NCBI GenBank assembly: GCA_044508495.1
Contig: JBIQHP010000027.1
Coordinates: 1 to 23,105 of the forward strand
Direction: 5' to 3'
From: Terrimesophilobacter sp044508495
GTDB taxonomy: Bacteria; Actinomycetota; Actinomycetes; Actinomycetales; Microbacteriaceae
Length of the DNA: 23,105 nucleotides
A model generated the notes under the pieces. It ran no database searches. It saw only the letters and a program-made list of their open reading frames with translations, and was not told where the DNA came from. Below are positions 1 to 6,892 of the stretch, piece by piece (the first letter of the stretch is position 1; each line of letters opens with the position of its first letter). The position numbers and the translations under genes were made by a program.

Positions 1-635
1 CGCTCGTCCACCTGGTCCGCCACGGGGAGGTTCACAACCCCGACGGCGTGCTCTACGGACGGCTCCCGGGCTACCGGCTCTCCGAGCTCGGGCAACGGAT
101 GGCCGCCGCCGCCGCGGCATCCGTCAAGGCCGAGGGCCGGTCGGTCGCCCGCCTCGTGGCCTCACCTCTGCAGCGTGCACAGGAGTCCGCCCAGCCGTTC
201 TCCGAGCTCTTCGGGCTGCCGATCGAGACCGATGAGCGGCTCATCGAGCCGACCAACCGCTTCGAGGGCCGCACCTTCGAGTTCGGTCCCCAGGTCATCC
301 TGCGCCCGCGGTCCTGGCCGTGGGTCGTGAACCCGTTCCGGCCGAGCTGGGGCGAGGCGTACCGATCGATCGCCGGCCGGATGCTCGCCGCGATCGACGA
401 CGCCTGGGGCCGCACCGAGAGCGGTGACGTCGTGCTCGTGAGCCACCAGCTGCCGATCTGGACCCTCACGAACGAGCTCGCCGGCCGAAGGCTCTGGCAC
501 GACCCGCGCAAGCGCCGCTGCAGCCTCTCGAGCATCACGACCCTCGAGCGCAGTGGAGACACCTTCACCGAGGTCGGCTACCGGGACCCGGCCGCCGAGC
601 TGCTCGCCGAAGCCGTCGACACCGGGGCGGTCTGA
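1..635 (+). CDS. Histidine phosphatase superfamily protein, 5' end outside window
   Basis: The reading frame is open from base 3, so the gene starts before the window. The first visible codons read LVHLVRHGEVHNPDG and carry the RHG signature of the phosphoglycerate-mutase-like histidine phosphatases, whose His takes the phosphate. The second arm of the fold is present (SPLQRAQESA), as is the second catalytic His in VVLVSHQLPI. Only a few N-terminal residues can be missing. The substrate cannot be told; members include phosphoglycerate mutases, sugar phosphatases and acid phosphatases. It is translationally coupled to the next gene: the TGA stop shares its A with the following ATG. A histidine phosphatase in front of the ResA/CcdA/ResB/CcsB genes is, from memory, also the mycobacterial order, so a link to cytochrome maturation is possible but unproven. 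Confidence 0.85.
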   Translation, partial: LVHLVRHGEVHNPDGVLYGRLPGYRLSELGQRMAAAAAASVKAEGRSVARLVASPLQRAQESAQPFSELFGLPIETDERLIEPTNRFEGRTFEFGPQVILRPRSWPWVVNPFRPSWGEAYRSIAGRMLAAIDDAWGRTESGDVVLVSHQLPIWTLTNELAGRRLWHDPRKRRCSLSSITTLERSGDTFTEVGYRDPAAELLAEAVDTGAV

Positions 636-1231
636 TGCGCAGGCTCATCCGGCTCGCGGCGCTCGCCGCCGCGGCAACCCTCGTCCTGGGCGGATGCACG
701 ACCGACCAGCTCGCGCTCGACTACGGCTCGGGCGGCAACAAGAACTACGTCGCGGGCGACGGCAGCGTGCTCGAGATCGCTCCCGACGAGCGCGGGGATG
801 CGGTGAGCTTCGAGAGCACGACGGATGCCGGCATCGAGGTCTCGAGCGCGGACTACGCCGGCGAGGTGCTCGTCGTGAACTTCTGGGCCAGCTACTGCGC
901 GCCATGCCGGGTCGAGGCCCCCGAGCTCGAGAAGCTCTCGCAGAAGTGGGCGGGGAAAGGCGCGGCCTTCCTCGGCGTCAACACCTACGACGAGCCGGAG
1001 ACCTCCCTCGCCTTCGCACGGACCTACGGAGTGACCTATCCTTCCGTGATCGACGCGAAGACCGCCGCGGTGCAGCTCGCCTTCGCCGGCACGGTCGCCC
1101 CGAGCGCGCTGCCGACCACGATCGTGCTCGACCGGGAGGGCCGGGTCGCCGCGCGCATCCTCGGCCAGCTTCCGGCGGCGTCGATCCTCGACGCCATCGT
1201 CAAGACCCTCACCGCCGAGGCGGTGAAGTGA
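635..1231 (+). CDS. TlpA/ResA-like thiol-disulfide oxidoreductase lipoprotein
   Basis: Predicted extracytoplasmic thioredoxin-fold protein of 198 residues. It has a basic N-terminus, a hydrophobic stretch and a lipobox LGGC, with Cys21 as the lipidation site. The redox motif is C88-A-P-C91 in the context VNFWASYCAPC, typical of the TlpA/ResA branch. A conserved cis-Pro region follows at SALPTTIVLD. The family keeps the CXXCH cysteines of apocytochrome c reduced before haem attachment, receiving electrons from CcdA, which is the next gene. The ATG overlaps the upstream stop by one base, and its own stop overlaps the ccdA GTG (GTGA), so the genes form one translationally coupled operon. Family assignment is firm; the exact role rests on the neighbours. 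Confidence 0.92.
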   Translation: MRRLIRLAALAAAATLVLGGCTTDQLALDYGSGGNKNYVAGDGSVLEIAPDERGDAVSFESTTDAGIEVSSADYAGEVLVVNFWASYCAPCRVEAPELEKLSQKWAGKGAAFLGVNTYDEPETSLAFARTYGVTYPSVIDAKTAAVQLAFAGTVAPSALPTTIVLDREGRVAARILGQLPAASILDAIVKTLTAEAVK

Positions 1232-1983
1232 TCAACCCCGTCGGCGAGCTCGTGCTGAGCGGCAGTCTGCTCGTCGCGGTCCCCATCGCGCTGCTCGCCG
1301 GCCTCGTCTCCTTCGCCTCGCCGTGCGTGCTGCCGCTCGTTCCCGGCTACCTCGGGTTCGTCGGAGGTTTCAGCGGCGGGGGCGAGGGCGCGACGGATCG
1401 CGGCAACCGCAACCGGCTCCTGCTCGGCGTGCTGCTCTTCGTGCTCGGCTTCGGTCTCGTCTTCGTGACCTTCGGCCTCGTCTTCGGCCTCGTCGGCCTT
1501 CTGCTCAAGCAGTGGCTCGATGTCATCACTCCCATCGCGGGAGCCGTCGTCATCGTCATGGGCCTCGTCTTCATCGGCCAGGTCACGTTCCTGCAGCGCA
1601 CCATCAAGCCGCGCTGGAGGGTCGCGACTGGTCTCGCCGGGGCGCCGTTCCTGGGCATCGTGTTCGCGGTGGGCTGGTCGCCCTGCCTCGGTCCGACCCT
1701 CGTGGCGGTCAACTCGCTCAGCCTCGACGGCGGATCGCCGGCGCGGGGGGCGCTGCTCGGGGCCGTCTACTGCCTCGGCCTCGGCATCCCGTTCCTGCTC
1801 GTCGCCCTCGGTTTCGGCTGGGTCAGCGGCTCGGTCGCCTGGCTGCGGCGCAACATCCGCGTCGTCAACATCGTCGGCGGCATCCTGCTCGTCGTCGTCG
1901 GCCTGCTCATGGTCACCGGGCTCTGGCAGGCCATGATCTCCTCCCTCGGGGCGGTGATCGGAGCCTTTGTCCCGCCCCTATGA
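1228..1983 (+). CDS. ccdA: Cytochrome c biogenesis protein CcdA (thiol reductant transporter)
   Basis: A 251-residue polytopic protein of the CcdA/DsbD family with about six hydrophobic helices. The two membrane-embedded redox cysteines are visible: Cys33 in ASPCVLPLVPG and Cys153 in GWSPCLGP. The family passes electrons from cytoplasmic thioredoxin across the membrane to ResA-type proteins. I chose the GTG at 1228 because it overlaps the upstream stop (GTGA), has a GAGG about eight bases upstream, and gives the usual short N-terminus before helix 1. A longer open frame extends upstream but lies over the preceding gene in another frame. The end overlaps the start of resB by 17 bases. Confidence 0.93.
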   Translation: MINPVGELVLSGSLLVAVPIALLAGLVSFASPCVLPLVPGYLGFVGGFSGGGEGATDRGNRNRLLLGVLLFVLGFGLVFVTFGLVFGLVGLLLKQWLDVITPIAGAVVIVMGLVFIGQVTFLQRTIKPRWRVATGLAGAPFLGIVFAVGWSPCLGPTLVAVNSLSLDGGSPARGALLGAVYCLGLGIPFLLVALGFGWVSGSVAWLRRNIRVVNIVGGILLVVVGLLMVTGLWQAMISSLGAVIGAFVPPL

Positions 1984-3604
1984 CCACGTCGAGGGCTCGG
2001 GGTCGTCCGCGCCCGACCCCGGCATCACCCAGCCGAAGCTCGGCCTCGTCGGATACCTGAGGTTCTTCTGGCGTCAGCTCACGAGCATGCGCACGGCGAT
2101 CGTGCTGCTCCTGCTGCTCGCGATCGCGGCCGTGCCGGGCTCGATGTGGCCGCAGCGCAGCTCGGACCCCAACGGCGTCATCCAGTTCTTCCGGGGCAAC
2201 CCCGAGCTCGCGCCGGTTCTGGACAAGCTCCAGCTCTTCGACGTCTACACCTCGGTGTGGTTCTCGGCCATCTATCTACTGCTGTTCGTCTCGCTCATCG
2301 GATGCGTGCTGCCGAGAACCCTCCACCACCTGCGCGCGCTGCGGGCCGCGCCACCCAGGACTCCGGTGCGACTCGAGCGGCTCGCCGCCTACACGAGTGC
2401 GGAGAGCCCCGGGGCGGATGCGGCATCCGCGATCGAGTCCGCGCGGGCGCTCCTGCGCGGCAGCGGGTATCGCGTCGCGCTGTATGAGGGGGCTAAGGAC
2501 CTCTCGGTCTCGGCGGAGCGCGGCTACCTGCGCGAGACCGGCAACCTCGTCTTCCACACCGCGCTCATCGGCGTGCTCGTCGCGGTCGGCCTCGGAGGCG
2601 GCTTCGGCTACACCGGGCAGAAGGTGCTCGTCGAAGGGCAGTCCTTCGCGAACGTGCGCGGCGCCTACGACTCGTTTACGCCCGGGCGCTTCTTCACCGA
2701 CGCCGCGCTCACGCCCTATCGCATCACGCTCGACGACTTCGAGGCGACCTACGAGGAGCAGAGCATCGTCGCCTACGGCCAGCCGATCGACTACACGGCC
2801 GATCTCACGACCTGGCTGCCCGGCGAGGAGGGCGTGAAGGGCACGGTCAAGGTCAACGAGCCGCTCGAGCTCGGCGGCACCCACCTCTACCTGCTCGGAA
2901 ACGGCTACGCCCCCACGATCACGGTGCGCGACGGCCAGGGCAACATCGCATTCCGAGCTTCGGTGCCATTCCTCCCGCAGGACGCGAACCTCACCTCCGT
3001 CGGAGTCGTGAGGGTGCCGGATGCCCTCCCCGAGCAGCTCGCGATGAACGGATTCTTCTACCCGACGGCGCGGGAGCTCGAGAACGGCGCGCTCACCTCG
3101 ATCCACCCCGACCTGCGCGACCCCGTGCTGACCCTGCGCGTGTACAAGGGCGACCTCGGCCTCGACAGCGGCATCCCTCAGAACGTGTACGCACTCGACC
3201 CGAGCGGCCTTACCCCGATCGCCGGGGACGGGGCGGACGTGCCCGCTCTCGAGCTGCGGCCGGGCGAGACGGCCGCGCTGCCCGACGGTCTCGGTTCGGT
3301 CACCTTCGAGAGCGCCTCCCCGGATGCGGCGGCCGGCGACTGGTCGACGAGCGTTCCGCGCTTCGCCTCCCTCGACATCCACCACGATCCCGCCCAGGGC
3401 TGGGTGCTCCTGTTCGCGGTTCTCGCGGTCGCCGGCCTCCTCGCCTCTCTCTTCTTCCCCCGCCGCCGGATCTGGGTCAAGGCGGTCGAAGGCGAGGGCG
3501 GCATCCGGCTCGAATACGCGGGGCTCGCCCGCGGGGAGGACCCGGGTCTCGAAGCGGCCGTCGCCGACATCGCCGAGCGCCACGCCGCCCGCCTGAAGCC
3601 TTAG
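1967..3604 (+). CDS. resB: Cytochrome c biogenesis protein ResB (Ccs1)
   Basis: A 545-residue protein of the ResB/Ccs1 family, one half of the system II cytochrome c synthetase that carries haem outward and joins it to CXXCH apoproteins. Hydrophobic helices lie near residues 43-60, 97-115, 192-212 and 478-497, with a large extracytoplasmic domain between the third and fourth. His197 (VFHTAL) in the third helix is at the place of the family's haem-ligand His. The start is a TTG inside the end of ccdA, preceded closely by GGAG; no ATG or GTG in frame fits better before helix 1. The stop TAG is also part of the -10-like hexamer of the next gene. Its partner CcsB follows directly. Confidence 0.93.
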   Translation: MSRPYDHVEGSGSSAPDPGITQPKLGLVGYLRFFWRQLTSMRTAIVLLLLLAIAAVPGSMWPQRSSDPNGVIQFFRGNPELAPVLDKLQLFDVYTSVWFSAIYLLLFVSLIGCVLPRTLHHLRALRAAPPRTPVRLERLAAYTSAESPGADAASAIESARALLRGSGYRVALYEGAKDLSVSAERGYLRETGNLVFHTALIGVLVAVGLGGGFGYTGQKVLVEGQSFANVRGAYDSFTPGRFFTDAALTPYRITLDDFEATYEEQSIVAYGQPIDYTADLTTWLPGEEGVKGTVKVNEPLELGGTHLYLLGNGYAPTITVRDGQGNIAFRASVPFLPQDANLTSVGVVRVPDALPEQLAMNGFFYPTARELENGALTSIHPDLRDPVLTLRVYKGDLGLDSGIPQNVYALDPSGLTPIAGDGADVPALELRPGETAALPDGLGSVTFESASPDAAAGDWSTSVPRFASLDIHHDPAQGWVLLFAVLAVAGLLASLFFPRRRIWVKAVEGEGGIRLEYAGLARGEDPGLEAAVADIAERHAARLKP

Positions 3605-3607
3605 GCT
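3602..3607 (+). promoter_or_regulatory. -10-like element of ccsB, leaderless layout
   Basis: TAGGCT fits the actinobacterial -10 consensus TANNNT and ends seven bases before the GTG of ccsB, so transcription would begin at or next to the start codon. The resB stop codon is the first three bases of the hexamer. No ribosome binding site is visible between them. This would give ccsB its own promoter within the operon. Confidence 0.5.
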
Positions 3608-3614
3608 GGAACCC

Positions 3615-4580
3615 GTGACCGAAACCTTCGCGTCGTACTCCCTCGTCGCCATCTACTCGGCGATGGCGGTGTACCTCATCGCCTTCGTCTTCTTCACCCT
3701 CGACCTCGCCAGGCGCTCGGCCGAGTCGACGACGAAGTCCGCCGCCGCGCACGAGGGCCGCCGTGCCGTGGCATCCGGGGGCGGCATCGTCGCAACGCTG
3801 GAGCGCGAGAGGACGGATGTCGAACCGGCCCCGGGCCGCCGCATGGAGCGGACGGCGTTCGCGCTCACGGTACTGGCCTGGCTGCTCCACGTCGCAGGCG
3901 CCGTGCTGAGGGGGCTCGCCGACGGGCACGTTCCGTGGTCGAACATGTTCGAGTTCTCGCTCGTCTCCTCCGGGATCGTCGTCGGGGTCTTTCTGGTGCT
4001 CCAATGGTGGCAGGATCTGCGTTTCCTCGGCACCTACATCACCGGCTTCACGCTCGTGGTCCTCGGCGTCGGAACGGTCAACTTCTACGTCGCGGTCACT
4101 CCCCTCCCGCCGGCTCTCCAGTCGTACTGGCTCATCATCCATGTCTTCGTCGCGACGCTCGGCACCGCGTTCTTCGGAGTCGGAGCGGGGCTCTCGATCG
4201 TGCAGCTCCTGCAGACGCGGCGCGAGGCCGATCGGCTCTCCGGCCTGCGCTTCCTCGGCACGATGCCGAACGCCGAGAGGCTCGAGAACCTCGCCTACCG
4301 GGTCATCGTCGTCGGCTTCGTGTTCTGGACCTTCACGCTCATCGCCGGGTCGATCTGGGCCGAGCGCGCCTGGGGGCGCTACTGGGGCTGGGACACCAAG
4401 GAGGTCTGGACCTTCATCATCTGGGTGCTCTTCGCCGGCTACATCCACGCACGGGCCACGCGCGGCTGGCGTGGAACCCGCTCGGCCTGGCTCGCGCTCG
4501 TGGGCATGGGCGCTGTCGCGTTCAACTACACGATCGTGAACCTCTTCTTCAAGGGGCTGCACGTTTATTCGGGACTCTGA
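3615..4580 (+). CDS. ccsB: Cytochrome c biogenesis protein CcsB/CcsA
   Basis: A 321-residue polytopic membrane protein, the second half of the system II haem lyase. The haem-handling WWD motif is seen at residues 253-265: W-G-R-Y-W-G-W-D-T-K-E-V-W. Conserved histidines flank it (LLHVAG early, LIIHVFVA in the middle, and the LHVY end). The first helix is near residues 8-29, followed by a charged loop of about 40 residues, then a run of helices from about residue 76 to the end. The GTG start follows a TAGGCT hexamer by seven bases and has no clear ribosome binding site. Complete and of normal length for the family. Confidence 0.94.
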   Translation: MTETFASYSLVAIYSAMAVYLIAFVFFTLDLARRSAESTTKSAAAHEGRRAVASGGGIVATLERERTDVEPAPGRRMERTAFALTVLAWLLHVAGAVLRGLADGHVPWSNMFEFSLVSSGIVVGVFLVLQWWQDLRFLGTYITGFTLVVLGVGTVNFYVAVTPLPPALQSYWLIIHVFVATLGTAFFGVGAGLSIVQLLQTRREADRLSGLRFLGTMPNAERLENLAYRVIVVGFVFWTFTLIAGSIWAERAWGRYWGWDTKEVWTFIIWVLFAGYIHARATRGWRGTRSAWLALVGMGAVAFNYTIVNLFFKGLHVYSGL

Positions 4581-4599
4581 ACCACGCGGGCCGTCGCGA

Positions 4600-5385
4600 G
4601 TGAAGCGCTTCCTCGCCTGGCGGTGGTGGCGAGGCTGGCGGGGCTGGCTCGTCTTCTTCGTCGTCGCCGCGATCGCCTGCACCCTCGGCGGCATCGGCCT
4701 CGCCCGTGCCTTCGCACCGGCACCCGACCCCTGGAGCCGGTTCCCGGGAGTCCCCCGGGTCTCCACGGACCAGATCCTCGCGAACCAGACGATCGAGGAG
4801 CTCGAGCCCCGTGTGGATGCCGCCATGGCCGACATCCGCGAGGCGATCACGGACGAGTTCGGCTTCGACTGGGTCGCCAAGGGCGATCCGGTGACCGAGC
4901 GGGTGTCCAACCGCTATCACGGGATGTCGATGCTCAACACCTGGGACAGCACGACCTGGCAGACGACCGGGACCCTCCGCGACCGGGCGGACAAGGAGCG
5001 CGCCGTCGCGATCGTCGCGGAGATCATGGAGCGTCACGGATTCGGCGAGCCGGCCCTCGCGAACGTCCAGGGACCGGAGGGCATCGCCGACTTCGGGGGC
5101 TTCACCCTCGACGACCAGGGCCGCTGGCTCCTCGCCGGACAGCCGCCCGAGGTGAGCCGCGGGAGCCTGCAGTTCACGATCCTCGACCTCACCCAGGATC
5201 GCACCGGCATCCTCACGGCCGCCTCGGATGCCGCGGTCGCCTCACTCGGCTGGGAACCCGAGTACCTCTCGGTCGCCTACCACGGCGACTTCATGCTGAG
5301 CGAGGCCGACCGGGTCGAGTTCGAGCGCAGGGCTGAGCGCTACAAGGGTCACATCGCGCCCGTGCCCGGTCGCAACCGCGACTGA
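4600..5385 (+). CDS. Unrecognised membrane-anchored protein
   Basis: A 261-residue protein I cannot assign. It begins with a Trp/Arg-rich cytoplasmic tail (MKRFLAWRWWRGWRGW), then one transmembrane helix near residues 16-36, then an extracytoplasmic domain of about 220 residues. That domain has a helical part near 60-85, a central RYHGMSM segment and an amphipathic charged C-terminus. A Cys lies inside the helix (AIACTLGG), but the preceding basic and Trp-rich region is not a clean lipoprotein signal. There is a faint likeness to actinobacterial LppA-type proteins, from memory only. The start is a GTG 20 bases after ccsB with no good ribosome binding site, so coupling to ccsB is plausible. 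The last 37 bases overlap the convergent menC gene. Confidence 0.75.
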   Translation: MKRFLAWRWWRGWRGWLVFFVVAAIACTLGGIGLARAFAPAPDPWSRFPGVPRVSTDQILANQTIEELEPRVDAAMADIREAITDEFGFDWVAKGDPVTERVSNRYHGMSMLNTWDSTTWQTTGTLRDRADKERAVAIVAEIMERHGFGEPALANVQGPEGIADFGGFTLDDQGRWLLAGQPPEVSRGSLQFTILDLTQDRTGILTAASDAAVASLGWEPEYLSVAYHGDFMLSEADRVEFERRAERYKGHIAPVPGRNRD

Positions 5386-6374
5386 CCGAGCAGGGAGTGG
5401 CAGCGTGAGAGCCGGTCGCGCCACCACTCGGCCCGGTCGGCAGGGGCCGCATGGCGAGCGAGCAGGTCGCCGCTCACCTCGATGCGCCGTACGGCGATGG
5501 CGCCGTCGACCGGCGTCAGGGGGTTCTCGGTGACGTCGGCAGCGAGCAGCGCCGCCGTTCCGAGACCGCAGTCGAAGGGGAGGTCGTCGACGGCCGCCGC
5601 CAGGAAGGCGCCCATCGACAGCCCGACCGAGGTGTCGAGGGCGCTCGAGACGACGACGGGGAGGCCGGCCTCCGCGACGATCCGGAGGGCCGCGGAGATG
5701 CCGCCGAGCGGCTGGGCCTTGACGACGAGAAGGTCCGCGGCGCCCGCGCGCGCCACCGCGAGCGGGTCATCGGCCTTCCGCACGCTCTCGTCCGCGGCGA
5801 TCGGCACGCCGAGGTCGTGGATGCGCGACCGCAGCTCCGCGAGCTCGTCCACGGTCGCACAGGGCTGCTCAGCGTACTCGAGATCGAATCCGGCCAGGGC
5901 GCGGAGCGCGCGCTCGGCCCCGTCGAGGCCCCAGCCGCCGTTGGCGTCGACTCGGATGCGTCCGCCGGCTCCCACGTAGGCGCGTGCTGCCGCCACCCTG
6001 GCCACGTCCTGCTCGAGGGACTGCCCGCGTTCGGCGACCTTGACCTTGACGGTACGGCATCCGGGGAAGCGGTCGAGCACGCGCGCGACGAGCTCCGGGA
6101 CGACCGCCGGGAGGGTCGCGTTGACCGGGATCGCGGCGCGCAGCGGTGCAGGAGGATCCGACCAGCCGAAGTCGATCGCCGCCGCGAGCCAGGTGGAGGC
6201 TTCGTCGTCGTCGTACTCGGCGAAGGGGGAGAACTCGGTCCAGCCGCTCGGGCCGCGCAGAAGCAGGGCCTCCCGCACGTCGACGCCGCGGAAGCGTGTG
6301 GCGAGGGGCAGGGCGACCACGCGCGCCGCATCGAGCAGCTCCTCGAGAGCCGGATGCGCCGGGCCGGTCGTCAC
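5349..6374 (-). CDS. menC: o-Succinylbenzoate synthase MenC
   Basis: A 341-residue enolase-superfamily enzyme that dehydrates SHCHC to o-succinylbenzoate in menaquinone synthesis. The active-site set is complete: K110-V-K112, metal ligands D143 (RVDANGGW), E169 (YAEQP) and D195 (AADESVR), and the second base K219 (LLVVKAQPLGG). I chose the GTG at 6374, giving the usual N-terminus (VTTGPAHPALEELL). The open frame runs 30 codons further, but only the GTG is preceded by a -10-like hexamer at the six-base leaderless distance. It is transcribed against its neighbours, away from the other men genes, and is convergent with the upstream unknown gene, overlapping it by 37 bases. Confidence 0.93.
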   Translation of the reverse strand: MTTGPAHPALEELLDAARVVALPLATRFRGVDVREALLLRGPSGWTEFSPFAEYDDDEASTWLAAAIDFGWSDPPAPLRAAIPVNATLPAVVPELVARVLDRFPGCRTVKVKVAERGQSLEQDVARVAAARAYVGAGGRIRVDANGGWGLDGAERALRALAGFDLEYAEQPCATVDELAELRSRIHDLGVPIAADESVRKADDPLAVARAGAADLLVVKAQPLGGISAALRIVAEAGLPVVVSSALDTSVGLSMGAFLAAAVDDLPFDCGLGTAALLAADVTENPLTPVDGAIAVRRIEVSGDLLARHAAPADRAEWWRDRLSRCHSLLGQSRLRPGTGAM

Positions 6375-6380
6375 GAGTCC

Positions 6381-6386
6381 AGTCTG
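6381..6386 (-). promoter_or_regulatory. Possible -10 element of menC, leaderless layout
   Basis: On the minus strand CAGACT lies six bases before the menC GTG. It differs from TANNNT at the first base, so it is the weakest of the set. It is listed because position and start choice agree with the other genes in the window. Confidence 0.35.
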
Positions 6387-6467
6387 CCGTGTTCCGGTCC
6401 GGCCGGTCTCCCCGTGCAATATCCTGAGAGCCACGCGGCCGACGACGGGTCGCAGGGAGGTCACGGC

Positions 6468-6872
6468 ATGACGATCGACGATGGGGCGCCGGCCGGCCCC
6501 GATCCGTGGGCGCAGGCACCTGCGGGAGAGTCCTCCCCCGCGACGCCGCCCGTCGTGGAGGAGCCGGTGGTCGATGAGCGCCCGAGGAAGGCGCGCAAGC
6601 CCTGGCCGCTCGGCTACGTCGCGTTCGGCATCGCCGTCCTGCTCGTCATCGCCGAGGGCGTCGCGGTGTACCTCGGCAGTTTCGGGGAGCCGGCCGTGGC
6701 GACGATCATCGGGCAGGTGCTCGTGGTCGTCACGGCGTTCCCGTTCGCTCTCGGCCTGCTCGCCGCCATCCGCAACCGGAAACGCGAGTGGGGGATCGCG
6801 GCCATGGTGCTCGCGGTCATCGCGAATCCGTTCATCCTCATCAACGTCCTGGGCTTCTTCGGCGCGTTCTGA
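6468..6872 (+). CDS. Small three-helix membrane protein, unknown
   Basis: A 134-residue protein. The first 45 residues are acidic, rich in Pro and Ala, and probably disordered and cytoplasmic. They are followed by a basic RPRKARKPW segment and three hydrophobic helices near 48-69, 77-100 and 108-130, the last reaching the C-terminus. This layout is common in small actinobacterial membrane proteins of unknown role, and I do not recognise a named family. The ATG at 6468 is preceded by a good AGGGAGG site. A much longer open frame upstream of it is antisense to menC and is not used. A TATCCT hexamer at 6420-6425 could be its promoter, with a leader of about 35-40 bases. It sits between divergent menC and menB. 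Confidence 0.8.
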   Translation: MTIDDGAPAGPDPWAQAPAGESSPATPPVVEEPVVDERPRKARKPWPLGYVAFGIAVLLVIAEGVAVYLGSFGEPAVATIIGQVLVVVTAFPFALGLLAAIRNRKREWGIAAMVLAVIANPFILINVLGFFGAF

Positions 6873-6880
6873 CGGTTGGC

Positions 6881-6886
6881 TAGGCT
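6881..6886 (+). promoter_or_regulatory. -10-like element of menB, leaderless layout
   Basis: TAGGCT is the same hexamer as at ccsB. It ends six bases before the menB ATG. No ribosome binding site lies between them. Confidence 0.55.
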
Positions 6887-6892
6887 GTCGAC

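Noticed and set aside
2276..3652. Long open frame of 458 codons on the minus strand across resB
   Set aside because: Low-complexity Arg/Glu-rich translation, no family motif, fully antisense to a gene with clear ResB features. High GC makes such shadow frames common.
3477..4910. Minus-strand open frame of 477 codons across ccsB
   Set aside because: Antisense to ccsB and its neighbours, with repetitive charged composition and no start signal.
5451..6467. Plus-strand extension of the 134-residue membrane protein to 473 residues
   Set aside because: The extra part is antisense to menC and of shadow composition; the ATG at 6468 has a good ribosome binding site.
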